From: Mycolicibacterium hassiacum DSM 44199
GTDB lineage: Bacteria > Actinomycetota > Actinomycetes > Mycobacteriales > Mycobacteriaceae
Assembly (NCBI RefSeq): GCF_900603025.1
Contig: NZ_LR026975.1
Span: 1,116,001-1,180,000 of the forward strand
Length of the DNA stretch: 64,000 bases
Reading direction: 5' to 3'
The position numbers and the translations under genes are program-made. Position 1 is the stretch's first letter. Every line of letters begins with the position of its first letter. The notes below the pieces were generated by a model. That model was not told the DNA's origin and did not search any database. It worked only from the letters and a program-made list of their open reading frames with translations. This document shows positions 1 through 9,153 of the stretch, piece after piece.

Positions 1-828
1 AAGGTCGCGCTGCAGCCAGACCGCAAGGTACTGGTGAAGTTCGACGCCGACCGCAGCACCAGGCTGACCGCCGGCACCGAGGCGGTGATCCGCTACCTGA
101 ACCTGGTGGGCGACCGCTACCTCGAACTGGTCGACTCGCCGGACGAGGCGAACGAGCTCCTGCCGCCGGGGGCGGTTATCCCCGAGTCGCGCACCACCCC
201 GGCGCTGGATCTCGATCTGCTGCTCGGTGGGCTCAAACCGGTGCTGCAGGGACTCAATCCGCAGGACGTCAACGCGCTCACCGGCTCGCTGGTGCAGATC
301 CTGCAGGGGCAGGGCGGAACTCTGGAGTCGCTGTTCGCCAAGTCGTCGTCGTTCACCAACGCGCTGGCCGACAACAATCAGGTGATCGAGCAGCTGATCG
401 GTGAGCTACGCGATGTGCTCGACACGCTGGCCGAGGACGGTGAGGAACTGACCGGTGCGGTCGACCGGCTCGAGCGGCTGGTCGCCGGGCTGGCCGAGGA
501 TCGCGATCCGATCGGTACCGCGATCGAGGCACTGGACAACGGCACCTCTTCGTTGGCGGACCTGCTCGGTCGGGGACGGCAGCCGCTGGCCGGCACGATC
601 GACGGGCTGCACCGGGTGGCGCCACTGGTCAACAACGATCTGGAGCGGCTGGACGCGACCATTCAGCGGCTGCCGGAGATCTACCGCAAGCTGGCACGGG
701 TGGGTGCCTATGGCGCCTTCTTCCCCTACTACATCTGCGGGGTGACGATCCGGGCCAGCGATCTCGAGGGCCGGACCGTGGTCTTCCCCTGGATCAAACA
801 GGAAACGGGAAGGTGCGTGGACGAGTAG
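1..828 (+). CDS. mceB: MceB-family mammalian-cell-entry protein, 5' end missing
   Basis: The reading frame is open from base 1, so the gene begins outside the window and only its C-terminal 275 residues are seen. The visible part starts in the MCE (MlaD-like) domain and continues through a long helical region with regularly spaced leucines. It ends in the stretch typical of MceB proteins (YYICGV near bases 727-744, then a C-terminal IKQETGRC). Mce proteins are periplasmic or cell-wall substrate-binding tubes that work with YrbE permeases to import lipids. mceC begins directly after the stop codon, so this is the second Mce gene of a standard mceA-F operon whose yrbEA, yrbEB and mceA genes should lie to the left. 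Which of the several mycobacterial Mce systems this is cannot be told from this fragment. Confidence 0.93.
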   Translation, partial: KVALQPDRKVLVKFDADRSTRLTAGTEAVIRYLNLVGDRYLELVDSPDEANELLPPGAVIPESRTTPALDLDLLLGGLKPVLQGLNPQDVNALTGSLVQILQGQGGTLESLFAKSSSFTNALADNNQVIEQLIGELRDVLDTLAEDGEELTGAVDRLERLVAGLAEDRDPIGTAIEALDNGTSSLADLLGRGRQPLAGTIDGLHRVAPLVNNDLERLDATIQRLPEIYRKLARVGAYGAFFPYYICGVTIRASDLEGRTVVFPWIKQETGRCVDE

Positions 829-1932
829 ATGCTGAAATACCGCGGCGCCCATTTGATGCGGGCCGGATTCATGGGTGTCACGCTCATCGTGCTCGTCATC
901 GCCATCGGGCTGCAGCCGGAGCGGCTGTACCAGTGGGCCTCGTCGCTGCGTTATCAGGCGCTGTTCACCGAGGCGGGTGGGCTCGCGCCCGGTAACGACG
1001 TGACCATATCCGGGATCAAGGTCGGGTCGGTATCGTCGATCTCCCTGGTCAACGGCGACGCGCTGGTCGAGTTCACCATCGACGGCCGATATCCGCTGGG
1101 TTCGGAGACCACCGCCCACATCCGCACCGGAACCCTGCTCGGCCAGCGGGAGTTGGCGCTGGAGTCAGCCGGATCCGGCACGCTAGACCGCAGCAAGCCG
1201 ATTCCGACGACGCGGACGACCTCGCCGTACTCCCTGGTCGATGCGCTCGGTGAGCTGACCACCAACACCGAAGGCACTGACACCGAATCGCTGAACCGGT
1301 CGCTGGACACCCTGGCCGAGACGTTGGATCAGATCGCACCGCAACTGGGACCGACGTTCGACGGGGTGTCGCGGTTGTCGCGGGCGCTGAACAGCCGCAA
1401 CGAGACACTGGCGGAGCTGTTGCGCACCGCGGGCGAGGTCACCCAGATCTTCGCCGAGCGCAGCCAGCAGGTGAACACGCTGATCCTCAACGCCAACGAC
1501 CTGATCGCGGTGCTCAACGAACGCCGCGAGGCGATCACCAGCCTGCTGCGAGCGACCACCGCGGTGTCGCAGGAGTTGTCGGCCTTGGTGGCCGACAACG
1601 AGCAGGAACTCGCCCCGGCGCTCGAGCATCTCAACGAGGTCACCGCGATGCTGGAGAAGAACCGCGACAACCTCGCGAAGATGCTGCCCGGCGCGGCCAA
1701 GTACTACCTGACGCAGGGCGAGATCGTGTCCAACGGTGCCTACTACAACGCGCTGATTCCGAACCTGGTCTTCGGTCAGATCCTGCAGCCGTTCCTGGAC
1801 TACGCCTTCGGATTCCGGCGAGGGATCGATGCCGGGCAGCCGCCCGACAACGTCGGACCCCGTGCCGAAATACCGTTCCCCGTCAACGCTCTTCCGCAAC
1901 CAGGAGATCTTCCCGATGACGGCAACCCGTAG
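829..1932 (+). CDS. mceC: MceC-family protein
   Basis: A 367-residue third Mce subunit. The ATG follows the mceB stop with no gap. A single N-terminal membrane anchor or uncleaved signal covers about residues 12-28 (MGVTLIVLVIAIGL). The MCE domain covers about residues 38-118, with the family's GNDVTISGIKVGSV motif. A long coiled-coil-like region of about 170 residues follows, rich in Leu/Glu/Asn repeats, and a conserved end (FGQILQPFLDYAFGFRRG). In characterised Mce complexes such subunits form a heterohexameric lipid tunnel spanning the cell envelope. The last 17 bases overlap the start of mceD, consistent with translational coupling. No missing residues or frame damage are visible. Confidence 0.95.
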   Translation: MLKYRGAHLMRAGFMGVTLIVLVIAIGLQPERLYQWASSLRYQALFTEAGGLAPGNDVTISGIKVGSVSSISLVNGDALVEFTIDGRYPLGSETTAHIRTGTLLGQRELALESAGSGTLDRSKPIPTTRTTSPYSLVDALGELTTNTEGTDTESLNRSLDTLAETLDQIAPQLGPTFDGVSRLSRALNSRNETLAELLRTAGEVTQIFAERSQQVNTLILNANDLIAVLNERREAITSLLRATTAVSQELSALVADNEQELAPALEHLNEVTAMLEKNRDNLAKMLPGAAKYYLTQGEIVSNGAYYNALIPNLVFGQILQPFLDYAFGFRRGIDAGQPPDNVGPRAEIPFPVNALPQPGDLPDDGNP

Positions 1933-3415
1933 GCGACTCGCGGTGGGCACCGCGATCGCGCTGATCATCGTCATGATCGGGGCGGCGGTGCTGCTGGTGC
2001 GGCAGGTGGTTTTCGGCCCGTACACCATCACGGCGTACTTCCCGACCGCCACCGCCATTTATCCCGGCGACGAGGTGCGGGTGTCGGGGGTGCGGGTCGG
2101 CACCATCGAGTCGATCACCCCGGAGGGCACCCGCACCAAGATGGTTCTCAAGATCGACCGGGACGTGCCGGTTCCGGCCGGCGCCAGGGCGGTGATCGTC
2201 GCGCAGAACCTGGTGGCGGCCCGTTATGTCCAGCTCACACCCCCGTACCGCAAGGGGGACGGGCCGACCATGCAGGACGGCGACGAGATCCCCATGAATC
2301 GCACCGCCGTGCCGGTCGAATGGGATCAGGTCAAGACCCAGTTGATGCGGTTGGCAACCGAGTTGGGGCCCAAGGGCGATCAGCCCGGTGCGGTGGCCGA
2401 CACCTCCGCCGCCAGGTTCATCGAGAGTGCCGCCGACGCGCTCGGCGACAACGGGGCCAAGCTGCGGGAAACCATCGCCCAGCTCTCCGGCGTGGCCAGG
2501 GTTTTCGCCGAAGGCAGCGGCAACATCGTCGACATCATCAAGAATCTGCAGACCTTCGTCGCCGCGCTGCGGGACAGCAAGCAGCAGATCGTGATGTTCG
2601 AGAACCGGCTCGCCACACTCAGCAGTGTTCTCAACGACAGCCGATCCGATCTGGACGCCGCGCTGAGCACGCTGTCGCACGCGATGGAGGAGGTGCAGCG
2701 CTTCGTGGCCGGCAGCCGCGAACTGACCGCCGAGCAGGTGCAGCGGTTGACCAACCTGACCCAGATCATCGTCGACCACCGGCTCGCGTTCGAGAACGTC
2801 CTGCACATCACGCCGAACGCAATCGCCAACTTCCAGAACATCTTCTACCCGAACGGCGGAGCGGTCACCGGCGCGTTCTCGCTGGTGAACTTCTCCAACC
2901 CGCTGCAGGTCATCTGCGGGATGATCGGGGCGGTCGCCAACGTCACCGCGGCCGAAACCGCGAAACTGTGCGCCCAGTACCTCGGACCGGCGGCGCGGCT
3001 GTTGAACTTCAACAACATTCCGCTGCCGATCAACGCCTATCTGCGGCCCGCGGTGAGCCCGGACAAGATCATCTACACCGACCCGAAGCTCGCGCCCGGC
3101 GGCTCCGGCCCCAACGACCCGCCCGAGCCGCCGCCGACCGTGTCGGCCTACACCGGCATGGGCGACGTGGCACCGCCGCCGGGTTGGGGCGCCCCGCCTG
3201 CACCGAGGGGGATGTACATGCCGACCGATGACGGCCCGGCGATCCCGTCGCCGGCGCTGTTCCCCGGCGCGCCGATTCCGGGGCCGCCCACTGTCATCTC
3301 GAACATTCCCCCTGGGGCGGAGGCGAAGTCGCCGAGCGTGCAGGACATGCTGCTGCCGTCCGGGCAACCGGCCGCCGACACGCCCCTGCTGCCCGCGGAA
3401 GGGGCACCGCGATGA
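1916..3415 (+). CDS. mceD: MceD-family protein
   Basis: A 499-residue fourth Mce subunit. The frame is open further upstream, but the ATG at 1916 is preferred: AGGAG lies at 1902-1906, and this start puts the membrane segment (about residues 9-29, VGTAIALIIVMIGAAVLLV) at the N-terminus. The MCE domain spans about residues 36-115 (GDEVRVSGVRVGTIESI). A long helical region follows, then a Pro-rich tail from about residue 395 with many PPP and GPP runs, probably extended in the cell wall. The first bases overlap mceC and the last four overlap mceE, so all five visible mce genes appear to be one translationally coupled unit for lipid import. Confidence 0.95.
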   Translation: MTATRRRLAVGTAIALIIVMIGAAVLLVRQVVFGPYTITAYFPTATAIYPGDEVRVSGVRVGTIESITPEGTRTKMVLKIDRDVPVPAGARAVIVAQNLVAARYVQLTPPYRKGDGPTMQDGDEIPMNRTAVPVEWDQVKTQLMRLATELGPKGDQPGAVADTSAARFIESAADALGDNGAKLRETIAQLSGVARVFAEGSGNIVDIIKNLQTFVAALRDSKQQIVMFENRLATLSSVLNDSRSDLDAALSTLSHAMEEVQRFVAGSRELTAEQVQRLTNLTQIIVDHRLAFENVLHITPNAIANFQNIFYPNGGAVTGAFSLVNFSNPLQVICGMIGAVANVTAAETAKLCAQYLGPAARLLNFNNIPLPINAYLRPAVSPDKIIYTDPKLAPGGSGPNDPPEPPPTVSAYTGMGDVAPPPGWGAPPAPRGMYMPTDDGPAIPSPALFPGAPIPGPPTVISNIPPGAEAKSPSVQDMLLPSGQPAADTPLLPAEGAPR

Positions 3416-4716
3416 TGCGTGGAACGAGGCGTTGGGGCGTGCGGGCGGCCATCTCCGCCGCCTGTGCGGTGCTGGGGTTGACCGGATGCTCCTTCCAGGG
3501 CATCAACTCGCTGCCGTTGCCGGGCGCGGTGGGCCGCGGGCCCGACTCGGTCAATTACCAGGTGGAGATCGATAACGTCGCGACGCTGGAGCCGAACTCA
3601 CCGGTGATGCTCGACGACGTGGTGGTCGGCAGCGTCGGCAGGATGACGGTCAAGGACTGGCACGCCGTCGTCGAGATCTCGGTGCAGCCCGATGTGGTGA
3701 TCCCGGCCAACGCGGTGGCCTCGGTGGGCCAGACCAGCCTGTTGGGGTCGATGCACCTGGCGCTGAACCCGCCACCCGGAGAACCACCGTCCGGTCGGCT
3801 CGAACCCGGGGCCACCATTCCGCGTAACTCGTCGTCGACCTACCCGACCACCGAACGCACGCTGGCGTCGCTGTCGACCGTCATCAACGGTGGCGGGCTG
3901 GGCCAGATCAGCGACATCATCCACAACTTCAGCGCAGCGGTGTCCGGCCGGGAGACCGAGATCCGCGAACTGCTCACCCGGCTGGACAATTTCGTCGGTG
4001 TCCTCGACGCCCAGCGCGACGACATCATCGCCGCGATCCAGCAGCTCAAGAGAGTCGCCGGAACGTTCGCCGGACAGCGCGAGGTACTCGACCGCGCATT
4101 GCGGGAGTTGCCACCGGCGATCGACGTGCTGATCGAACAGCGTCCACAGTTGACCACCGCGCTGCAGAAGCTCGGCCAGTTCGGCGATACCGCGACGAGA
4201 CTGGTCAATGAGGCCGGCGACGACCTGGTCAAGGACCTCGAGCATCTGGGACCGACGCTGGAGAAGATCGCCGACATCGGGCCCGATCTGAACCTGGCGC
4301 TGCTGTGGGCGACCGCGTTCCCGTACGGGCCGACGTTCGCCGACCGCATCACCCGCGGCGACTACATCAACCTGTTCGCCGTCTTCGACCTGACCTATCC
4401 GCGGTTGAAGAGGACGCTGCTGCTGGGCACCCGGTGGGGCGACGAGAACGCCAAGTTGATTCCCGCACCGGGCGATCCGTACTACCTGAACTACTCGTAC
4501 AACCCGCTGTCGCTGGGGGTGGCGCCACCGCCGCAGACCGCGCCGGCCGAGAAACCACCCGTGGACGCGCCGGTGCTGCCGGTGGCCCCGCCACCGCCGG
4601 CCGCGCCGTGGCTGCCGCAGTCGACGGTCACGCCGCAGGCGCAGATCTTCGCCGGGCCGTACGGAAATGAGCCGTCGGCGGAACCGAGAGCCGAAGCACC
4701 GGGAGGTGGGGGCTGA
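3412..4716 (+). CDS. mceE: MceE-family lipoprotein (LprK-like)
   Basis: A 434-residue fifth Mce subunit and the lipoprotein of the system. The N-terminus is a lipoprotein signal: basic residues, a hydrophobic stretch, then the lipobox LTGC with the lipidated cysteine at residue 26. The MCE domain follows at about residues 45-130 (SPVMLDDVVVGSVGRM), then a helical region and a Pro-rich tail from about residue 365. Two consecutive ATG codons (3412 and 3415) could start translation; the first overlaps the mceD stop by 4 bases. MceE is normally lipid-anchored and is thought to hold the Mce tunnel to the membrane or outer leaflet. The end overlaps mceF by one base. Confidence 0.95.
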   Translation: MMRGTRRWGVRAAISAACAVLGLTGCSFQGINSLPLPGAVGRGPDSVNYQVEIDNVATLEPNSPVMLDDVVVGSVGRMTVKDWHAVVEISVQPDVVIPANAVASVGQTSLLGSMHLALNPPPGEPPSGRLEPGATIPRNSSSTYPTTERTLASLSTVINGGGLGQISDIIHNFSAAVSGRETEIRELLTRLDNFVGVLDAQRDDIIAAIQQLKRVAGTFAGQREVLDRALRELPPAIDVLIEQRPQLTTALQKLGQFGDTATRLVNEAGDDLVKDLEHLGPTLEKIADIGPDLNLALLWATAFPYGPTFADRITRGDYINLFAVFDLTYPRLKRTLLLGTRWGDENAKLIPAPGDPYYLNYSYNPLSLGVAPPPQTAPAEKPPVDAPVLPVAPPPPAAPWLPQSTVTPQAQIFAGPYGNEPSAEPRAEAPGGGG

Positions 4717-6443
4717 TGCTGACCCGTTTCGTACGGAACCAGCTGATCATCTTCACGATCGCGTCGATCATCGGGATCGTGGTGATGGCCTTCACCTACA
4801 TGCAGGTGCCGACCCTGCTGGGTATCGGCCGGCTGACCGTCACCCTGGAACTGCCGGCCGCCGGTGGGCTGTACCGGTTCGGCAACGTCACCTACCGCGG
4901 CGTGCAGATCGGCAAGGTGACCGACGTACGGCTCACCGAAACCGGTGCCGAGGCGGTGTTGTCGCTCGCCACGACCCCGAAGATTCCCGCCGACCTCGAC
5001 GCCAAGGTGCTCAGCGTGTCGGCGGTCGGCGAACAGTACGTCGATCTGCTGCCGCGCACCGACTCCGGCCCCTATCTGCAGAACGGAGCGCGAATACCGC
5101 GGGACCGCACCACGATTCCGCAGGCTGTCGGCCCGATGCTGGACCAGGTCGACGCGCTGGTCGACAGCATCCCCGGCGATCGGATATCCGATCTGCTCGC
5201 GGAGTCGTTCAAGGCGTTCAACGGGGCCGGGCCGGACCTGCAGTCGCTGATCGACTCGGCGGCGACCATCACCCGCGACGCCAATGCGGTCTCGCCCCAG
5301 ACCCGGGCACTGATCGACGACAGTGGTCCGCTCATCGAGTCGCAGGCCGAGACGGCCGACGCGATCCGCACCTGGGCGCGCAGCCTGGCCGGGGTCACCG
5401 ACCAGCTGGAACGCAACGATCCCGAGATCCGGACGCTGCTGCAGCGCGGACCCGGCTTCGCCCAGGAGGTATCGCAGCTACTCGACCAGGTGAAACCCAC
5501 GCTGCCGGTGCTGCTGGCCAATCTGACCACGATCGGGCAGATCCTGGTCACCTACAACCCGTCGATCGAGCAGTTGCTGGTGATCTTCCCGGGCGTCGTC
5601 GCGGCTCAGCAGTCCTTCGGTCTGCAGCACAACAACCCGACCGGCCTGCCGCTGGGCGACTTCGCGCTGACCATCAACGACCCGCCGCCATGCACGGTCG
5701 GGTTCCTGCCGCCGTCGGCGTGGCGCAACCCGGAGGACACCACGACCGTCGACACCCCTGACGGGCTGTACTGCAAGCTGCCGCAGGACGCGCCCATCTC
5801 GGTGCGCGGTGCGCGCAACTATCCGTGCATGGCACACCCGGGCAAACGGGCACCCACTGTCGAACTGTGCAACGACCCCAAGGGATTTCAGCCGCTCGCG
5901 ATGCGCCAGCACACCCTCGGGCCGTACCCGCTCGACCCGAACCTGATCTCGCAGGGCATCCCGCCGGACGACCGGGTGGATTTTCAGGAGCGGATTTACG
6001 CACCGATCCAGGGAACTCCGTTGCCACCGGGTGCGGTGCCTTCCGGGGTGCCGCCGAGCGTGCTGCACGGCTCGCCCGAGGGGCCGATGGCGCCGCCGAT
6101 CCCGGTGGGGCCGCCCGCGCCCGGGCCGGCCCCGGCCAGTGCGCCACCGGCACCCGATTCGGTGGCTCCGCCACCGGGGTCCAATTCGGTGGCTCCGCCA
6201 CCGCCGCCGGGGAACTCGATCAACGGCACCCCGATCCCACCGGTCCCGGCCCCGCCCGACCACGGCGTGAGCGCCACGCCGAGCGCGCACATAGCGGGGC
6301 AGGGTCGTGTGACGCCGTCGGTCGCGGTCACCACCTACGACCCGAACACCGGAAAGTTCATCTCTCCCGACGGTTTTCTGCAGAAGCACACCAATCTTGT
6401 CGGGGGAGAGGGGAAGTCCTGGCAAGACCTGATGCCGACCTGA
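4716..6443 (+). CDS. mceF: MceF-family protein with long Pro-rich tail
   Basis: A 575-residue last Mce subunit, starting at the ATG that shares one base with the mceE stop. A membrane anchor lies at about residues 7-29. The MCE domain covers about residues 36-113 (FGNVTYRGVQIGKVTDV), followed by the helical region and a cysteine-containing segment (CTVGF, YCKLP, YPCMA, ELCND, residues about 325-390) of the kind found in MceF proteins. From about residue 425 the chain is Pro/Ala/Gly-rich, including a duplicated SVAPPP motif encoded by two 20-bp direct repeats at 6157-6176 and 6184-6203. The gene ends the mce operon; no Mce-associated (Mas) genes follow directly, but two lie about 11 kb downstream. 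Confidence 0.95.
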   Translation: MLTRFVRNQLIIFTIASIIGIVVMAFTYMQVPTLLGIGRLTVTLELPAAGGLYRFGNVTYRGVQIGKVTDVRLTETGAEAVLSLATTPKIPADLDAKVLSVSAVGEQYVDLLPRTDSGPYLQNGARIPRDRTTIPQAVGPMLDQVDALVDSIPGDRISDLLAESFKAFNGAGPDLQSLIDSAATITRDANAVSPQTRALIDDSGPLIESQAETADAIRTWARSLAGVTDQLERNDPEIRTLLQRGPGFAQEVSQLLDQVKPTLPVLLANLTTIGQILVTYNPSIEQLLVIFPGVVAAQQSFGLQHNNPTGLPLGDFALTINDPPPCTVGFLPPSAWRNPEDTTTVDTPDGLYCKLPQDAPISVRGARNYPCMAHPGKRAPTVELCNDPKGFQPLAMRQHTLGPYPLDPNLISQGIPPDDRVDFQERIYAPIQGTPLPPGAVPSGVPPSVLHGSPEGPMAPPIPVGPPAPGPAPASAPPAPDSVAPPPGSNSVAPPPPPGNSINGTPIPPVPAPPDHGVSATPSAHIAGQGRVTPSVAVTTYDPNTGKFISPDGFLQKHTNLVGGEGKSWQDLMPT

Positions 6444-6554
6444 TCGTGCCGCCGGGCTGGGCGACCCGAGAACGCCCGGCCCGGCGGTGGATCGGCCGAG
6501 TCGGCGATCAGCCGATCGAACCGATACGGCGGGCGGCGACGAGGTTGTCGCCGA

Positions 6555-7076
6555 TCAGCCGATCTTCTCCATCCACACCGGCATTTCGATGACGACCGGC
6601 TTGTTGACCCCGCACGCGCCGCTGGGGCTCTTGGTGACGTTGCGGCCGACCAGGAAATTGGTCTCGTGAGTGTCGCGCAATTCCGTCTGGCGGTTCCACC
6701 CCATCACCATGAACTTCTGGTGCCCCGGTGCGAAGGTGCCGTCGGGGCACGGCACCCAGTTCGGGATGTCGTGGTCGATGACCCAGTAGTCATCGAGCCG
6801 TGCGGTTGCGGTCCAGCCACGATCGCTCACCACGGTGCCGGTGCACTCGATCGGGCTCACGCAGTCGGTGGTGACGGTCCACGTCTCGATCACGGTCTGC
6901 TGCTTGTACTTGACCTCGTTGCCCTTGGCCCAATCGCCGTCGGACATGACGCGGTAGACGCCGTTGAGCGCGACACCGAAGTCGTCGTCCGCGTGGGCGG
7001 CCGGCACCAGCGCCGTCACTCCGGAAGTGAACGCGGCCGTCAGCCCGAGAAGAGCCCCCATTGCGCGCATACGCAC
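6555..7076 (-). CDS. Secreted protein of unknown function
   Basis: A 173-residue protein with a clear Sec signal peptide (about residues 1-29: MRMRAMGALLGLTAAFTSGV, cleavage after an AHA-type site). The mature part has cysteines placed as two likely disulphide pairs (TTDC...IEC and VPC...GAC) and many aromatic residues, as in small exported mycobacterial proteins of unknown role. Translation could start at residue 1, 3 or 6; the first is used here. It faces mceF tail to tail and is divergent from the secreted protein at 7148. I do not recognise a named family and assign no function. Its place next to an mce operon suggests an envelope location, which is inference only. Confidence 0.8.
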   Translation of the reverse strand: MRMRAMGALLGLTAAFTSGVTALVPAAHADDDFGVALNGVYRVMSDGDWAKGNEVKYKQQTVIETWTVTTDCVSPIECTGTVVSDRGWTATARLDDYWVIDHDIPNWVPCPDGTFAPGHQKFMVMGWNRQTELRDTHETNFLVGRNVTKSPSGACGVNKPVVIEMPVWMEKIG

Positions 7077-7147
7077 AGCTTAACCAGCGTGGAACCGAAC
7101 CTCGCCGAATGGGAGAATTTCGTTGCCGTTCATGGGAAAATGACCTC

Positions 7148-7555
7148 GTGCGATCCATCGTCGCGGCCTTTGCTGCCCTGCTTCCGCTCGGCGCGACCAT
7201 GGGCGCGATCGGTGTCGCGCCCCCGGGTGCAGCCGAGCCTCCGCCGGTGGTGTCCACCGACTGCGACAACCCCAGCTGCACGCCCGGGATCCAGCCCAAC
7301 GTGGTGCTCGGCTCGTATTGCAGTAACACGACGTACTACGTGTTCGGGGTGACCGACTGGGGACGGCTGGTGTTCTGCGGGTCCCCGCGGCGCTACGAGC
7401 CGAGGTGGTTCCGCTCGCCGGAGATGCACGGCATCAAACTCGAAGGCGACCTGTGCCCGGCGATGGACGGTGACGTCGCTCAGGCGCCCGACGGGTTGTT
7501 CCTGACCTGCGTCACCAAGAACGGTCGCAGCTATTGGGAGCGCGGAGACCTGTAG
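7148..7555 (+). CDS. Small secreted Cys-containing protein
   Basis: A 135-residue protein beginning at GTG 7148, chosen because it places a hydrophobic signal peptide (about residues 1-29, VRSIVAAFAALLPLGATMGA) at the N-terminus; an upstream ATG in the same frame would add 29 residues unlike a signal. The mature part has six cysteines (TDCDNPSC, SYC, FCG, LCPAM, TCV), suggesting a disulphide-stabilised exported domain. It is divergent from the secreted protein ending at 7076, with a 71-base shared promoter region, so the two may be co-regulated. I cannot assign a family. Confidence 0.72.
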   Translation: MRSIVAAFAALLPLGATMGAIGVAPPGAAEPPPVVSTDCDNPSCTPGIQPNVVLGSYCSNTTYYVFGVTDWGRLVFCGSPRRYEPRWFRSPEMHGIKLEGDLCPAMDGDVAQAPDGLFLTCVTKNGRSYWERGDL

Positions 7556-7598
7556 CGCCCCCGAGTGCGGAGCGAGCGTCCGCCGGCCGATGACGCGA

Positions 7599-7648
7599 GA
7601 CGCCGGGCCTCGCCAATGCGCTTGTCGCACATGGCGAAACCCGGCGTC
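7599..7648. terminator. Bidirectional stem-loop terminator candidate
   Basis: Perfect 9-bp arms GACGCCGGG (7599-7607) and CCCGGCGTC (7640-7648), with a second inner pair GCCA (7612-7615) and TGGC (7632-7635). It lies between two convergent genes (ends at 7555 and 7672), where a terminator for both strands is expected. No U-tract follows, as is usual in mycobacteria. Confidence 0.6.
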
Positions 7649-7671
7649 GGAAGCCCACTCGAGGGCGGCGG

Positions 7672-8964
7672 TCAGCCGAGCGGCGTGAACGTGATGTGCA
7701 GCTCCTTGAGCCCGCGCAGGATGAACGTCGGCTCGTACTCGTAGCGCCGGGCATCCCGGGGGCCGTGCTTCTCCTCGTCGACGTTGATGTCGCCGAGTCG
7801 GTCCAGCAGGCGCTCGATCGACACGCGGCCCTCCACGCGGGCGAGGGGAGCGCCCGGGCAGGAGTGGATGCCGCGGCTGAACGCGATGTGCTCACGCACG
7901 TTCTTGCGGTCCAGATCGAACTCGTGCGGGTTATCGAACCGAGCCGGGTCTCGGTTCGCCGCGCCCGGGCTCACCATTACCGTTGTGCCCGCCGGGACCG
8001 GATGGTCGCCGAGTTTCGTTGTCTTGCGGGCCATCCGGAACACGCTCTTGACCGGGGCGTCCATCCTCAGGCACTCCTCGATGAACACCGGGATCAGGCT
8101 GCGGTCTTCACGGAGCCGCTGCTGGATGTCGGGCCGGTCGGACAGCACCCGCAGCGCCGCCCCCAACAGCTTGGCCGTGGTCTCCTGGCCGGCCGCGAAC
8201 AGGAACGTCGCGGTGCGCACCACGTCGATGACGTCGGGGGTCGACCCGTCCGGGTATTTCGCGGTGGCGATCGAGGTCAGCACGTCGTTGCGCGGATTCT
8301 TGCGGCGCTCCTCGATGTAGCGGATGAACTTCTCGTCGGCCCACTCCAAGGGGTTGGTGACGATGAGCTCGTGATCGAGGCTGCCGATGTTGGTGCCCGG
8401 CCGCTGGGCACCGAAAGCCTCCCGGAAGTCCTCGTGGTCCTCCTCGGGCACGCCGAGCAGGTCGGCCACCACCAGCAGCGAGAACGGCTTGGCGTAGGCG
8501 GCGAGGAACTCGCAGCGGCCGTCGTTGATGAACTCGTCGATGTGGCGGTCGGCCAGGCGCCACATGAAGTCCTCGTTCTCCTTGAGGCGCTTGGGGGTGA
8601 GCAGTTTGGTGAGGATGGACCGGGCGTTGGTGTGCTCCGGCGGATCCATCGTCACCATGTGCTCGAACATGGGGATCTCGGTGCGGTGCTTGGCGATCTG
8701 CTCGGTGATGTCGTCGCCTTCCGGTGTGAACGGCAGCGGCGTGAACGGACCCATCACCGCGACGCACGACGAGAAGTTCTCGCTGTCCCGGTACACCGCG
8801 TTGGCCGCCTCCCAACCGGTCACCGCGAGCACGCCGTTGTGGATCGGACAGGCCACCGGGTCCTTGGCCCGGATGTGGTCGTAGTACGGGTGCGGATCCG
8901 GCACCAGCGAGGGATCGGTGAAGTAGTCGACCGAGTCGAAATCGATGCTCGAGTCCGTGCTCAT
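7672..8964 (-). CDS. Cytochrome P450
   Basis: A 430-residue soluble bacterial P450. The ATG at 8964 is used because a GGGAGGA ribosome site precedes it; an upstream in-frame start would add 32 residues of non-P450 sequence. Landmarks: I-helix oxygen-binding motif FAAGQETTA, K-helix EECLR (ExxR), and the haem-binding loop FSRGIHSCPGAP with the cysteine ligand at about residue 369. P450s of this class take electrons from ferredoxin and hydroxylate hydrophobic substrates. It is divergent from a TetR regulator with a palindromic operator between them, and sits beside an mce operon and CoA-linked catabolic genes, so oxidation of a lipid or steroid-like substrate is plausible. The CYP family number cannot be fixed by eye. 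Confidence 0.93.
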   Translation of the reverse strand: MSTDSSIDFDSVDYFTDPSLVPDPHPYYDHIRAKDPVACPIHNGVLAVTGWEAANAVYRDSENFSSCVAVMGPFTPLPFTPEGDDITEQIAKHRTEIPMFEHMVTMDPPEHTNARSILTKLLTPKRLKENEDFMWRLADRHIDEFINDGRCEFLAAYAKPFSLLVVADLLGVPEEDHEDFREAFGAQRPGTNIGSLDHELIVTNPLEWADEKFIRYIEERRKNPRNDVLTSIATAKYPDGSTPDVIDVVRTATFLFAAGQETTAKLLGAALRVLSDRPDIQQRLREDRSLIPVFIEECLRMDAPVKSVFRMARKTTKLGDHPVPAGTTVMVSPGAANRDPARFDNPHEFDLDRKNVREHIAFSRGIHSCPGAPLARVEGRVSIERLLDRLGDINVDEEKHGPRDARRYEYEPTFILRGLKELHITFTPLG

Positions 8965-9064
8965 GGGTTGGGTTCCTCCCGAATCGATGCCTGCCGCGCG
9001 TGCTGCTGGTCGTCGCGTGTGATGTCGCCCGGGTCCGTGAAAGGGCGACGGTTCGGCCATACGT

Positions 9065-9084
9065 TGCTGAGCACTTGCTTAGCA
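9065..9084. promoter_or_regulatory. Palindromic operator between P450 and tetR
   Basis: TGCTGAGCACTTGCTTAGCA matches its own reverse complement at 16 of 20 positions (pattern TGCTnAGCAnnTGCTnAGCA). It lies in the 189-base region between the divergent P450 and TetR genes and is the obvious candidate binding site for that TetR protein, perhaps autoregulating both directions. Confidence 0.6.
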
Positions 9085-9153
9085 TGGGATAGGGTCGAGG
9101 TCAAGGAGTCGGCGCCGGTCGAGCGGCGGTCGACGTTTCGGCAAAGGGGTGTG

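Noticed and set aside
7696..9153. Long plus-strand frame leading into the TetR gene, as if a fusion protein
   Set aside because: The part before 9154 is opposite the P450 gene and has shadow composition; the TetR family domain begins at the ATG at 9154.
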